Below are positions 51,196-63,832 of a stretch of DNA of 64,000 bases, one piece after another. The notes beneath the pieces were generated by a model, which saw nothing but the letters and a program-made list of their open reading frames with translations, was not told where the DNA came from and ran no database searches. The translations under genes and the position numbers were made by a program. Position 1 is the stretch's first letter. The number at the start of each line of letters is the position of its first letter. The stretch covers positions 1 to 64,000 of the forward strand of contig JAHLMK010000033.1 of NCBI GenBank assembly GCA_019915135.1, given 5' to 3'. This DNA is from Strobilurus pachycystidiatus (lineage: Eukaryota; Basidiomycota; Agaricomycetes; Agaricales; Physalacriaceae).

Positions 51196-51267
51196 GGTAA
51201 AATCAGAGATTTGAACTCCGAACATCGTCGCCACAAGACGTCATTTTGCCAATTAAACTAATTCTAC
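51196..51267 (-). tRNA. trnH: tRNA-His (GUG)
   Basis: Acceptor GTAGAAT/ATTTTAC, anticodon loop TTGTGGC (GTG), T-arm CGGAG/CTCTG, discriminator C as is typical of tRNA-His. Confidence 0.92.
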
Positions 51268-52192
51268 TTATAAATTTATGTTAAATTGCCGAATAAATGT
51301 AAAAGTTTAAGTAAAATATTTAAATTACCTCTTATTTTATTTTAATGAAAAATGATTCTTTTAAATAAAATAAATTTGTCGTAAAATAGCTTATGTAATT
51401 TAAACCATTTAATTAAAAAAGAAAAGCTGAGTTGAGTGGGTTAATCTCTCGCCACCTCCGTACTGGAGACATCGTCCACGTACTGATCTCCTTAATAGAT
51501 TTTACATGTTAATTTGACGAAAAATATAATAAGAATCACTCTTTTTTATGGATGGGAGTACACCTTCTTTTTGTATAATCAAAATAAAAAATTTAAATTA
51601 AATTTAAAATTTAATTTTTTTTTATTATTCCCTAACTTTTTTGTCTTCCTCTTCCGCAGCGAAAAAAAAAAAGTAAGGCACTCTGTGCCAAGGGACCAAG
51701 TGGTTGGGCTAAATTTTTTTTTTTAGATTTGTTAAACAGGGTTAAATTAAAAGGGTAATTTATTTCGTTTATTTACCTCTATCTAGTAAATTTTCTAGGG
51801 TGATAATAGTTAATTTTTTAATAGCAAAGAAAAAAATAAGACCACCCCACCCATATTACACATATAAGGGCCGGCGGCTGCTTCAGTAATGCCGGCAAAA
51901 AGGGATCAAAAAATGTTTAGTGGTCAAATGTTGCCAGCAACCACGTCTTTTCTTAATCTATTATCATTAAATGGCTGGGTTAATACTTCATACTCCTTAC
52001 CCTCTCGTCCCCGCAACGAACCGTACGAGGGGACCGTTGTAATTTAGGGCGGAAGGGTCAGATGGAGGAGGGAATTATAGTAGGATGGCTACACTATGTG
52101 CTATAACTATCCTCTAATTTAAAAATAAAGTATAAATAACTACTATTATTTATACTTTATTTTGATTTAAGTTTATTAAATAAATTTAGAGT
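51268..52192. other. Spacer downstream of atp6
   Basis: A/T-rich with TGCCGGCA words near 51890 and short GC-rich runs; no gene recognised. Confidence 0.6.
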
Positions 52193-52963
52193 CTAGTGTA
52201 AATCTATAGCATCTTTAAGATAAGAGCAGACCAGTAAGTTTAGTACAAAACTTTGAATAAATGAAACAGCTAATTCTAATCCAATTAAACCTATAAAAAT
52301 AGAAAAAGGAATTAAAGTAAAAATAGCTATTAATAAACTTCCTGAAAATAATTTATATAAAAAAGTAGATAATATTTTTAATAAAGAATGTCCAGCACAA
52401 ATATTAGCAAATAACCGTACTCCCAAGGATACTGCTCTTGCTATATAACTTATAAATTCTATTAAAACTAATAAAGGAATTAAAGGTAAAGGTGTTCCAC
52501 CAGGTATAAAGAAAGAAAAAAATTTAATACCATGTTTAGATACAGATAAAATAGTTACACCTAAAAAGATAGTTACAGATAGACCTAAAGTCACAATGGC
52601 ACTAGCATTTAGAGCAAATGAATAAGGAATATTAGAAATTAAATTACCTATTAAAATAAAAAAAAATAAAGTATAAATAAAAGGTATGTATGCTTCATTT
52701 AAATTTCCTATTTGGTTTCTTACCATATTACTTAAACTTGCAAATGATGATTCTAAAGCAATAGATCCTTTATTAGGTACTAATTTAAAATCATTATTAG
52801 CATAAAAATGTAAACTTATAACAGAAAAAAAAACCAATAAAGCATATAAAGTTAAATTTGTAATAGATAAATAAAATCCTCCAAAAAGAGATAAGTCTAA
52901 TCCGACTAATTTAGTCACTTCAAATTGTGATAATGGTGATAACACTAAAAAAAACTTGTTCAC
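52193..52963 (-). CDS. atp6: ATP synthase subunit 6 (a)
   Basis: 256 codons, ATG start and TAA stop, intronless. Subunit a of the F1Fo ATP synthase, forming the proton half-channels beside the c-ring in the inner membrane. Five to six hydrophobic helices. The key arginine is in 'ISYIARAVSLGVRLFANICAGHSLLKI' (near 52475-52380), followed by the conserved C-terminal helix with 'GLIGLELAVSFIQSFVLNLLVCSYL' (Glu and Gln present). Length is normal for fungi. Lies between trnL and trnH in the same direction. Confidence 0.97.
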   Translation of the reverse strand: MNKFFLVLSPLSQFEVTKLVGLDLSLFGGFYLSITNLTLYALLVFFSVISLHFYANNDFKLVPNKGSIALESSFASLSNMVRNQIGNLNEAYIPFIYTLFFFILIGNLISNIPYSFALNASAIVTLGLSVTIFLGVTILSVSKHGIKFFSFFIPGGTPLPLIPLLVLIEFISYIARAVSLGVRLFANICAGHSLLKILSTFLYKLFSGSLLIAIFTLIPFSIFIGLIGLELAVSFIQSFVLNLLVCSYLKDAIDLH

Positions 52964-53135
52964 TTATAAATTTAAGCTCGGAAATATAGTATAATTTGTT
53001 ATATGTAGGTTAGTTGGGAGGGGAGGGGAGGGGAGCTTTTTGAGGTTCCGCAGTAGAGGAAAAAGAGAACCAAAAAAAGGTTATTTTGTAATAATATTTA
53101 TGTTAATTATTTTATTTATTTATTTATTTTTTTTT
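52964..53135. other. Spacer between trnL and atp6
   Basis: Short GGGAGGGGAGGGG run (about 53016-53034), then A/T-rich; nothing else seen. Confidence 0.6.
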
Positions 53136-53219
53136 TACGAATAAAGAGACTTGAACTCTTACAATAAAACTATCTTGAAATCCTAAATTTCACCTGGCTA
53201 CCAATTTCAGCATATTCGC
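53136..53219 (-). tRNA. trnL: tRNA-Leu (UAG)
   Basis: Acceptor GCGAATA/TATTCGT, anticodon loop TTTAGGA (TAG) with stem TGAAA/TTTCA, long variable arm, T-arm AAGAG-TTCAAGT-CTCTT. Class II tRNA. Confidence 0.93.
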
Positions 53220-53289
53220 TTATATGTTATAAAAAAAAAATTAACAATTTTAAGTATCAAAAAGCACTCCTTCTATTTTACCCGCCCCT

Positions 53290-53357
53290 TAATTAAAATT
53301 AAAATTAAAATTAAAATTAAAATTAAAATTAAAATTAAAATTAAAATTAAAATAAAA
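53290..53357. repeat. Hexamer repeat (TTAAAA)n
   Basis: About ten consecutive copies of ATTAAA/TTAAAA. Confidence 0.93.
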
Positions 53358-53722
53358 ATGGGAGGGCCTTTTTTTAGATTCATTAACACAGGGATTTGGA
53401 GTAGAGCGAACCAGCCCTAAATACTATTCAACCCACTATTTTCTGCTATTTGATTGTCAAGGATGGGGGTTTATCTACGTAAAGGGTTGAGATGCACATT
53501 TTTTTCTTTTAACTCCCCCCCTACTTTTGCCCTTAATTTTAAAGACTATTGTTTTTTTTTTTTACAATTGCGAAAGGAGAAAGTGGATTAGGATTAGGAT
53601 TAAAAAAAGGGATCCCCTTTTTCTTCCGCTTCCGCTACCACTTCCACTTCCGCTTCCGCTACCGCTTCCCTATTTTTTTTTTTCGACACTAGTCTGTCAG
53701 AAGAAATAAAAAGGTAAAAAAA

Positions 53723-53748
53723 GGATCACAAATGCTTTTCGTAATCAA
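53723..53748. repeat. Dispersed 26-base repeat, copy 2
   Basis: Identical to 5642-5667. Confidence 0.9.
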
Positions 53749-54097
53749 ATTTTTTTCCGACAATACTAAGGTATATAAATAAAAAGATACTACCTCTGTC
53801 GATTAAAGAGGTGACCCTTCTCCTTTTTAAAGGTGGTGGGTAAATTGAAAAGATAAAAAAGAGAAAAGAAGAGTAAAAAGAAGAGGTGGAAGCTTACATA
53901 AAAAAAATATATATTTATATTATAAAATATTAATTTTTAACACATGATATAAAATAATTTATTTATATTTTTGTATAAAAATAATTTAATTTGTTATCCA
54001 AATTAAAATCCAAATCACCCCCCCTTTTTTATGCCGGCAGTACGTGAGTACACAACCACGACCACAATCACGCCCGCGTAGTACGGGGACAGATATA

Positions 54098-54174
54098 TTA
54101 TATAAAGAATAAAGGATTAAAAAATAAAAATTTTTTAATTTATTTGATTATATTTTAATTAAATCTAGATGATT
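54098..54174. repeat. Direct repeat, copy 1 (about 80 bases)
   Basis: Starts TATTATATAAAGAATAAAGG and runs to AATTAAATCTAG; nearly the same as 54370-54452 apart from small indels in A runs. Confidence 0.85.
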
Positions 54175-54328
54175 GTTAAAAAAAAAAGAGTTAGTAAAAT
54201 CTAAAAAAGGTTTATATTTATTAATTTTAGATAAAAAAGTTAATTTTATTTAAAATTTTACTTAGTAACTCTTTAAAAGTTTTACTATACAGAGATGTTT
54301 TAATGGAAAAAGCAAATTTAGGTAATTA

Positions 54329-54362
54329 TATTTATGAGTATAATAATAAAAAGCTACCATTA
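54329..54362 (-). pseudogene. Relic of the atp9 3' end
   Basis: 34 bases closely match the atp9 end (54716-54751): TTTAATGGTAGC...CTCATAA, with two substitutions and a one-base indel. Lies between the two 80-base direct repeats. Too short to be sure in A/T-rich DNA. Confidence 0.55.
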
Positions 54363-54369
54363 AATGAAA

Positions 54370-54452
54370 TATACTATATAAAGAATAAAGGGTTAAAAAT
54401 AAAAAATAAAATTTTTTAATTTATTTGATTATATTTTAATTAAATCTAGTTG
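54370..54452. repeat. Direct repeat, copy 2 (about 80 bases)
   Basis: See 54098-54174. Confidence 0.85.
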
Positions 54453-54717
54453 ACAATTAAAGGGTTAGAGTACTATATAAATATAATTTTAATTAAGTAA
54501 AAATTCTTTTTATTAAGTACTTAACCCCTTCCACCACCCCCCCCCCTTTTATGGGGTATGGCCCATTTCGGAAGGGTGGTGGGAGGGGTGGGGTTTGTAC
54601 ATAATTAAAAAAAAAAAATGAAAAAATTTTATTTTTTTCATTTTAATTAATAGTTGATGTTTGATTTAAGGTTAACTAATAAGTTTAGTTTTTATTAGTA
54701 ATTTAGTTTAATCATTA

Positions 54718-55184
<467 letters not shown>

Positions 55185-55865
55185 TTAATCTTTATTAGCT
55201 ATAAAAATGGCCGAATACATAGCTAGTAATAACACAAATCCTAACACGATTAATAACACTCCAAAATAGCTATACAGATTAAAACCTAAATTTTCTAATT
55301 GTGAAACTTCTATAATTTGAGAATCATATAAAACACTGGAAAGGTTGTCTCTAAAAATTAGTTGATTTAGAAAACCAAAATCTTCAGTAATACCTTGATT
55401 AATTATTCCATCAGATACTCCATTATCTAATAAATGAATATTACTATTTCGTTCAAAAGCCTTAACATATGCGTAACGAAAAAATTCTTCTGGTTTAAAA
55501 TAGTTCACAGTAATACCAGTAAATAATTTAAATTCAAAAAATGTAGTTCATATTAATAAAAACAAGTAACCTATAAGGATAGCTAAGGGTAAATTTTTAG
55601 TATATTGAGTATCTATTTCTAATATGTCTGTTAACCTAATATTAATCATCATCACTACAAATAAAAAGATAACAGCTATTGCTCCCACATATATAATAAT
55701 ATAAGATAACCCTATGAAAATAATACCTTTTAAGATTAAAAAAATAGCTGTTAAAACAAAAGTTAATATTAAAAAAATCACTGAAATAACAGGATTTTTA
55801 GATGTTATAGAAAAAATACAGGAAAGTAAAGAACCAAAAATTAAGAAAAAAAAGAAAGTAGTCAT
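55185..55865 (-). CDS. nad6: NADH dehydrogenase subunit 6
   Basis: 226 codons with TGA as Trp at 55548-55550; ATG 55865, TAA stop. Membrane subunit of complex I. Helices 1-3 with the family hallmark 'IGLSYIIIYVGAIAVIFLFVVMMI' (near 55710-55640), a long polar loop (residues about 120-185) and a C-terminal helix 'YFGVLLIVLGFVLLLAMYSAIFIA'. Length normal for fungi. Intronless. Confidence 0.95.
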
Positions 55866-56087
55866 AAAAATTAAAAAAGAATGAATTGGATGTAAAAAAA
55901 GTCTACAATGACAAAAAATAAAAATTTAAACTATAATAATAAGTTTTTTAATTAATTACTTTATTATATTTTTATTTTATTATTAAAATATTTATTTATT
56001 ATACTCCCATATTTACTTTATTTCGTACTTTAGCTCGTCTGTTTTAACCCCTCCACCCCCCCCATCCCTGCCGTACGGCTAAGAAAT

Positions 56088-56128
56088 TAAAAAAAAAAAA
56101 ATAGAAATTTATAAATTTCTACTTTTTT
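56088..56128. repeat. Hairpin with A/T arms in nad4-nad6 spacer
   Basis: A-run-TAGAAATTTATAAATTTCTA-T-run. Same design as 43201-43248, also terminator-like in shape, but no evidence that it ends transcription. Confidence 0.7.
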
Positions 56129-58273
56129 TAAGACCCGCCCAAAATGGGACCCTTTTAAGGGTCCATTTATGGGGGGACCACCCTTTTTTTTTCTCCTTCC
56201 ACAAATATTAAAAGAGGTTAACATTAAACTAGTGGAGGTTTAAAAGGAGTTATTTAGCAAATAGGTTTAGATAAAATAGGATTGGATGGGTTTAATGCGT
56301 AAAAATGGTGAAAGTAAAAATAAAGTACGCCGCAATCCTTTACTACCCGGCCCCTACATCCTTTTTTTTTTCCGGTGGCAACTAAAGGGAACAACCCGTC
56401 AAATTTAACTAACGGACGGCAACGAAAACTACGGGCCCTTCACGTCACGTTTACGAGTCCGTGTACGTAAAGGTATACATCCACTAATTACAGATTAATT
56501 ATAAATTTATTCTGTAAAAAAGATTACACATCTTCTTCCCTTCCAAAAAGGAAAGTGTATTCTTACGTGGAAAAAATATTTTAAATTAAGACCTCTACTA
56601 ATAATTAGAACAAACCTTTAATGTCAATTAGTTAAAAAGATAATCTTTTCCGTTTTTTAGCATGCATATATTATTTAACGAAAAATTCTACGTTAAAAAT
56701 GAAGTTAGAAAGGTATACGAAATTATGTTATTATAATTTTAAGGTTTAAGATTAATTTTTTTAACCAGAAAACATGAAAATTTAAATTTTAATATTTTTT
56801 TTACGTCCGTTTGTTCGACGGTTGTGGGGAAAGGTAACGTATGGTTATAAAACTAATTACAAAAAAGTATTTTTTTTTTTAGATTGCGCCTATAATCATA
56901 GGATAGAATGTGGAATTTATATACTACCATTTTTATAAAGATTGGGAGAAACCCCACCCCGTAGGGGATTCACTTACGGTGTAAAATATTTAATTTATAC
57001 AACATTATTTTATACATTTATAACGTTCAGATTACTAAGCATTGCTTCGTTTTATTTAACTTAAGAACGGTTAACTAACTTTATTATTAGTGAGTAAATA
57101 ATTAAAAATGTGATTAAAAAAGATTATTTATTTTTCCCCGCACCCGGTAATCCCATTTATGTGTAACTGGAACGGACGGGTAAAAAAAGGGGGGGGGGTG
57201 GGTGGCGCTTTTTTAGATTAATTAACGCTAGGGTGGGTGGGGTGCGCGAGCGATACACTAATGTTAGAAAAAAAAATTTAAATTATTTATATTACTTTTT
57301 TAGTCAATTATAAGTGGTTCTACCTTTTATTGAATTAATTTCCCCTCCGTACGTCTAACCCTCCCGAAAAGGGTCGTCGCCAATTAGGAGTCACTGGTTT
57401 GGGTAGACCGGGTAATTAGGGTGGAGTGATTATCCCTATAATGATATTGAAGGGAGGGGGAGGGGTAACGCTTCCATACTGGTGGAAGAGTAGCCATTTA
57501 AAGGCTGGGTATTAATAATAAGATGTATAATAACGATAGAGTAAACTTTTTTTCCCCTTCACTTCTTATTCTATACCTGCTGTTTTATTAGTATACGTAA
57601 ACGTGGCAAAAAAAAAAATTTTTTTTTTTTATTAACCTGACCCTTAATAAAGGGGAGGGCTAATTTCCATAATAGGGTAAAAAAAAAAGTTTTTTTTTTA
57701 ATTAAAGATAAAGGTGGATCCATGAATGGACTAGATTAATTAGGGATGCTTACGGTTACGAGCGTTAACCCTCCCTGCTAACTTGAGCGAGCAAGAGGGA
57801 ATTAATTACTACGATAAGGGAATAAACCTTACCTTATTTGCAATATAATAACTTAAATGAAAAAAAAAAGTTCCTCAGTCATTTTATAAAATGTCGTGTC
57901 CACAACCACATAAAAAATTTTTATTAAAAGATTAACCACAAAAATAATAGTAAGTATTACTTCGAAAAATTAGTCTTTTCATTTTAAATTTTTTTAAATT
58001 ATTTTTTTCCCCTATTACATATATGAGATATGTAAACACTTAAAAAAAAATAAACCACGTTAAATTAAACCGTACGGGCTTAGATATAAAAATAGAAATT
58101 GCATCTACGAGGGTTTGAAGGGTGCCGACCCTGCCGCCGATGGATGTTGGTCGGCAGGGTCGTGGTCTTTTTTTTTTAATTAAGGGCTAAATATTTTTTC
58201 AGTATCAATTTCAGTCGATAACTTATATATACTTTATAAAAAATATAAAGCACAAGGTGCCTTAAACAAATTA

Positions 58274-58480
58274 ACCCCTCCCACCCCCCCCCCCCCCCCC
58301 CTCCCACCCATTTATGGGAGTAGGGGGGGAGGGGAGTGCCGGCAGCCCTCCCATTTATGGGAGAATGGGCAAATGGGATTATGGTAGAATGGAATAATGG
58401 GAGAATGGGAGAATGGGAGAATGGGAGAAGGAGGCCCTCCACCCCTGCGTGTCGGCAGCCCTCCCATTTAAGGGCTTAAG
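58274..58480. repeat. Cluster of GC-rich palindromic elements
   Basis: Long C run, CCCATTTATGGG twice, GTGCCGGCAGCCCTCCC (also at 48551) and GAATGG tandem units. Representative of a dispersed family. Confidence 0.85.
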
Positions 58481-59984
58481 GGTTTCTGGGATTATTGTAG
58501 TAGGGGGCCCCTCCTTTTTATGTATCCCGTACGGGAGGGTGAAATTTAAAAATCTATTATTTTTAAGGAAAAAAGGATTTGTTTTAGCCGATTATTATTT
58601 TTATCTGAAAAAAAAAAATAATTAGGTAAAAAATTTAAATGTTGATTGCAATTAAAAAAAATTACACAGTATTAAATTTTAATTTTAATTTTAATTTTAA
58701 TATAATTATTATTAAGCCGTAAGGCACACGACAAAAAACCAAGTTTAAATTTTTAATTTATATTATTTTTTTTTCTCCCGTACCCTTACGGCAAGAAACT
58801 GAAGGGGTAGATTAAGTGTGATTAAAATTAAATGGAAAATTACCGTATTTACGTTTTACTATTTTCTTTACGATCTCTCATTATATTTAAAGAGATAATT
58901 TTATTTCACCCCATTTTTTTTAATGATTCTTTACTTATCCGCCCTAATTTCTTACGTGTAAGTAAAAAAGTATAAATTAATATAATAATTATAAGTAAAA
59001 AAAAATTTTTTTATTTTATTAATATAAGTTTTTATTTTTTGATATCGTACCTTAATAATAAGAATAATAATATTAATAATAAGATGAAAAGTTAAGGAAC
59101 TCTAGTATTAGACCACCTCAACTACCCTCCCACCCTTCCCTCCCAAATGGGGGTGTGGGAGGGAAGGGTGGGAGTAGAGAGAGTATAGACTTATAAAAAT
59201 ATAAGATAAAGCTATTTAATTGAATAACCGCAAACTTTTTTAAAAAATAAAAATTTTAATAAAAAAGTTTTAAGGTCTATATTTATATATATTAAAAATC
59301 CACATTTACAATCCACTTTAAAAAAGAGTATTAATTTATTTTTTTTTTTTTTATTTCCTCACTCCTTTTTCCATTAATGAACGGGGGGGATTATTAAATG
59401 TGGTTCATGGGAATTTCACGGGATAAATTTAGTTCTACTACTCACTTTTGGATACTTTTTAAGGTTTAGTAAAATAAACACCTTAAATAACGGAAAACAC
59501 ATTAATAAAAAACCATAAGTGTCATTTGGAAAACATAATTAATACACCTTACTTTATGGAAAAATTTTTAATACATTTTTAAGGGCCAATCGTAAGATTA
59601 ATAAACGTTTTACCTTTGTTTGTAAAAAATTTATTTTTAAGTTAAAAGGAGGTAAAGATTTATAATTAAAGGGATTTGCAAATTATCTGTTCACCCGATG
59701 GAGAACCCCTCTAGCCTTCCTGGTGTGTACCTCGTCCGCATGGCTGTGTGGATTCAGTCTAGACGAAAAAGGAAAGGAAAGGAAGGAAAGGAAAGGTACT
59801 TCCACCCCTCCCCCCGTTTAACTTAGAATAAAAAGTTAATGGATAAAACACAATTTTTAATTTTTGCGCATTAACACAGGAAAAGAAGGAGCAAAATAAA
59901 ATATTATTTTTAATTAAATTATTATTTTTAATTTAAATTAATTAATTAAATTTTTAATAAATTAACCCACTCCACTTGCTTCTA

Positions 59985-60100
59985 TCTGAAAAGATAAAAT
60001 AAATAACACTTAAAACAATACCATTTACACCTAAAACAGTTATAATAAAATTTCTCTGAAAGATTCCAATTAAAAATAATTGTTCATCACACCTCCTTTT
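59985..60100 (-). pseudogene. Partial degenerate copy of nad4
   Basis: Translates to '...DEQLFLIGIFQRNFIITVLGVNGIVLSVIYFIF...', aligned with nad4 'GEQLSLIGIWERNPIAAVLGASGIVLSAIYSMF' (60900-60785). About 80% identical at the base level over about 100 bases, 3' to the real gene. Not functional. Confidence 0.85.
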
Positions 60101-60600
60101 GTGGAAGGGACAGAAAAACAAAAAAAAAGTCAACACTGACATAAAAGTTACTACCCCTATAATATTACTAATACTCTAGAATGTTTTTTATCAAAGAAAT
60201 TATCCTTTTTTTGTTTTTATTACATCTCCTCCGTGTGACCATTCCCTTTAATAGGGTGGGCGCTGGAGCTGTAAAAAAAGGGGGGTTGGTTTAGGATGGT
60301 TTTCCCGCACGGGAGGTAGGGTGGGAGCATTCCCACCCTACCTCCCCTTTATTAGCTTTTTATGACGTAGTAATTATAAAAATACTACGTATTTTTAATA
60401 AGGCAGTGGAGGTGAGGGAACGTCAGGGCAGGAACTACGGATAGGATTAGCCCTACCTTTAATAGTAATTAATGAGGATTAAGGAAGGGAAAGGGTGAGT
60501 TTGGAGAGAGGATTTTGGCAATACGGCACGCAGGGTTACTATCTAAAATTTTTCGATTAAAATTAAGTGAGCTAGATAATAAAAAAAAAAATAAGATGTG

Positions 60601-63600
60601 CTAAGATGTACTGTACAATAAAGATGAGACTGATATGTGAAGTGTATCTAATATAACATTAGGGAAAATACCTAATAACACTGTAGGTATTAATAAGGCT
60701 AATAATAAGAAGAATTCTCTTCGATCTATATCTTTAACTACTTTTAATAGAGGAGAATGACTACCATAAGAAATTCTATTATATAAAAACATAGAATAAA
60801 TAGCACTTAAAACAATACCAGAAGCACCTAAAACAGCTGCAATAGGATTTCTTTCCCATATACCTATTAAAGATAATTGTTCACCTAAGAAATTAAGGGA
60901 TAAAGGAATACCCGTATTAGCTAAAGTAAAAATAAAAAATAAAACAGTAAAGACAGGCATAGTTAAAACTAATCCTCTAAGATTCATAATTACTCTAGTA
61001 TGGTAACGGTCGTATATCACTCCACCCACACAAATAAATAAAGCAGGAGAAACAAAACCGTGAGCTATTCCTAGTAATAATCCTCCTTGAATTCCTTGAA
61101 TAGTATTAGAAAATAAACCTAAAACAACTACAGCCATGTGACAAATAGAAGAATAAGCAATTAATCTTTTAGTATCTTGTTGAACTATAGTAGAAAATGA
61201 AGCATAAATTAAAGTTATTATTGTAATAGCAATAGTAAAAGGATTAAAGAAATTAGTTGCATCGGGAATAAGGTTAATAAGTACTCTTAAGTAACCATAG
61301 GCACTTAATTTTAAAACAGTAGCTGCTAAAATAATGGATCCAGATAATGCAGAATCGGCATGAGCTTTAGGTAATCAAATGATCACTGGATAAAGAGGAG
61401 TTTTAACAGCAAAAGCAATAAAAAAACCTATTCAAAGAACTATTTGATAATTAAAACTAATATCATACAAAGAAATTAATTGTAAATCTGTAGATCCTAC
61501 AAAAATATTTATCATTAATATACTAAGTAACATAGGTAAACTACCAGCTAAAGTATATAAAATAAATAAATAAGCAGATCTAATTCTATCAGTTCCATGT
61601 CCAAAAATAATAATAACTATAAATAAAACTGGTAAAATCATGGCTTAAAAAAATAGAAATTTGTTTATAAATTTATAAATTTTTACAGCTTTATCAAACA
61701 ATTTATTGTATTTAAATATTTTTTTTCTGCTAACTGCCAATATTATTTAAATTAAATAATCGCCTAAAAAAGTAAGGCATCATCAACCCTTTAGATCAGA
61801 GTGGTTGGTTTGTTTACGTGGATTTTTTTAATTATTCTTAATTAAAAAAAAAAAATGGGCGTTTGGTAAGGCTAGGTTGGAAGATTAAAAAAAAAAGTAT
61901 GATGAGATCTTTAGATCTCATCAAACTTTTTTTAGGAGGTTAAGTTTATCTACCCGTATTCATTTTCTCTTTAATTTCTCGGATTTGATTCACTCCTTCA
62001 ATAGTTAGGTGAGCTTTTTCTCTCATTAAATTTGCAACTTTACAAAAGTCATGGAAATCTAGTAATTTCTGACCCATGATAGGGTTTTTAACAAAAAAAG
62101 GTATTATTTTAGTATCAATGTCCGCAAATTTTTCAACTCGAAATTCATAAAATACCCTGTTATATTTTTTATTTATTTTTTTTTGAACTGAACCACAATC
62201 TAAATAATCAATAAAACTCTCCAACAATTGTTTGTCTCTAGACTGTTGTCCTATACTAAATCTTAATAACACTTGAGGTTTATGTTTAAAAGGTTTTTTT
62301 TTTATATCTACTTGAAAACTACCTTCTCCAGATGCAAAACCAGAAAATCAATGGGGGTCTATTATTTGATGAGGCTCTTCTGTGGTGTTAGGAAGAAATT
62401 TAAACTGTGGAAAGGCCAAAAGGAGTTCTTTGGATAAACCATTATTCATTGAACTTTTTATTTCTATTAGTTTATCTAGCCCTTTTTTTGTTAAATGCTC
62501 TTTATTTATAATAATATTAAAGGCTTTTTTAAAAAGGTTATAATCATTGACTTTTTTAGTTATCAATGGAAATTTATCAAAATGGGAAATAATTAAATGT
62601 AAATCTTGGATAGATCTAACACCATATTGTTTAGAATGTTCGCCGTGATGAAAGACACTCCCGACACTAAAATAATTTTGAATCTGATCTAAGAGAGACT
62701 TATCTCTTTTATGTAAAGTTATTTTAAAATCTAAAAAAACATATCAACCTATTTTTGAAGCAGTATTTTTATAAATGTATAATCCGAAACATCCTTCAGC
62801 ATCAATAAATCCTGTGACATCTCAAGGGTTTAATTTAAGTATAGGTTTGTTTAACAAAATGTCATCCTTAGTAATAATCGGTGGTTTTGAATTTAAGCGG
62901 ATATTACTCTGACTTAAAGATAGCTGGCTTTGATGAATAAATCTTGGAGATTGAGTATGTAAACTTTTCCTTATCTTCCTGAACCCTTACAGTCAGAGAG
63001 AGGGTGAATAATTTATAAATTGGTTAGAAGGGTTGCTGGTTTGATAGTCTATTTCGAAACCCATTAGAGTATACCTTAACTTTGATACATTTAAATATCT
63101 AAAGCAACTACCGTCTACTCGTTGCTCTTTTACAAAATTTTTTAAGGTTATTTTTTTTACGTAAAATTTTGATTTAGATCCGCGATTGCCCATTTCGTTT
63201 TCACGTATCTTATAACTTGTTACCATACATGAGTAATTAGCTCATCCACTTATTATCTTTCGAGAATAGTTTGGTATTATAAGCTTTAGGGGTTCCCCGG
63301 AGTTTGATAGTTGTAAGCACAAAAGCGATAACCCACATCACTTAGCACTTTCGAAAAAGATATAAAAAAGTAATAAATCTAAAGAAACAAAAGCACAAAT
63401 TTGTAAACTTTCTAAAATTAATAAAGAAATTAAAATTACTTTTAAATTAGAATTAATATTATAATAATTAGACAATATAGCTACAGGTGTAACAAATGTT
63501 GTTAATAATACAAAATAGATAGATAAACCATCTATACCAAAATTAAAATGACAAAAACTTAATTGATTAAATTCTGACACAAATTGAAATTGAGTATTAT

Positions 63601-63832
63601 TTGAATCAAAATAAAATCATAAATTTAATGATATAAAAAAGTTTATTAAGGAAGTAGCTAAAGCTATTTGTCTTATCTTTTTTAATTTATTTTCTGAATT
63701 TGATGTTATTCTTTCTATAGTACCAGATTTGGATACTCTTTCTAAATTTTTCGTTGAATTTTCTCTCTCTATATTTATAAATAAAATTATAATAGATCCT
63801 ATTATGGGTATTAATATTAATAAGGTTAGCAT
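60601..63832 (-). CDS. nad4: NADH dehydrogenase subunit 4, two exons
   Basis: Exon 1 63832-63346, exon 2 61643-60601; together 1530 bases, 509 codons plus stop, TGA as Trp. Proton-pumping antiporter-like subunit of complex I. Conserved pieces: 'FGIDGLSIYFVLLTTFVTP', 'LLFYIFFES' (catalytic-channel Glu) just before the intron, 'AYLFILYTLAGSLPMLLS', '[36 protein letters not shown]' (Lys and His present), 'AHGFVSPALFICVGGVIYDRYHTR'. Border: ESA|MILP; by the P1 helix (AAAGTG/CGCTTT) the cut is after AGT or the next G. Confidence 0.95.
61644..63345 (-). other. nad4 group I intron (paralogue of rnl intron 2)
   Basis: Core strands at 63345-63050 (TCCGGGGAACCCCTAAAGC, ATGGTAACAAGTT, ATGGGCAATCGCGGATC, GAGCAACGAGTAGACGG, AAGGTATACTCTAATGGG) closely match rnl intron 2. 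P7 is GAGTA/TACTC. Endonuclease gene downstream of the core. Confidence 0.88.
61946..62986 (-). CDS. LAGLIDADG homing endonuclease (nad4 intron)
   Basis: Open frame of 346 codons with TGA as Trp, after the intron core. No ATG near the open end. Motifs '[16 protein letters not shown]' (near 62820) and 'WFSGFASGEGSFQVD' (near 62345); acids E and E. Family words 'HFDKFPLITKK', 'KAFNIIINKEHLTKKG', 'KAHLTIEGVNQIREIKEKMN'. It is the intact relative of the frameshifted gene in rnl intron 2. Confidence 0.86.

Larger units (their letters stand above)
53220..54717. other. Spacer with simple repeats and atp9 debris
   Basis: Holds a TTAAAA hexamer repeat, a CCGCTT/CCACTT microsatellite (about 53625-53670), the second 26-base dispersed repeat, an 80-base direct repeat, an atp9 3'-end relic, and a GC-rich block (54530-54595). 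No intact gene. Confidence 0.65.
55866..60600. other. Long spacer between nad4 and nad6 with GC-rich elements and nad4 debris
   Basis: 4.7 kb without an intact gene. GC-rich palindromic elements at about 56040-56180, 57130-57200, 58120-58165, 58274-58520, 59120-59175 and 60240-60360; GAATGG tandem units near 58380-58430; A/T-arm hairpin at 56088-56128; nad4 relic at 59985-60100. I see no tRNA or other gene. Confidence 0.65.

Noticed and set aside
53527..53709. Plus-strand frame PLPLPLPLPLPL
   Set aside because: Microsatellite translation.
58176..58442. Minus-strand 88-codon frame with HSPILPLFHSTI repeats
   Set aside because: Translation of GAATGG tandem units and C runs.
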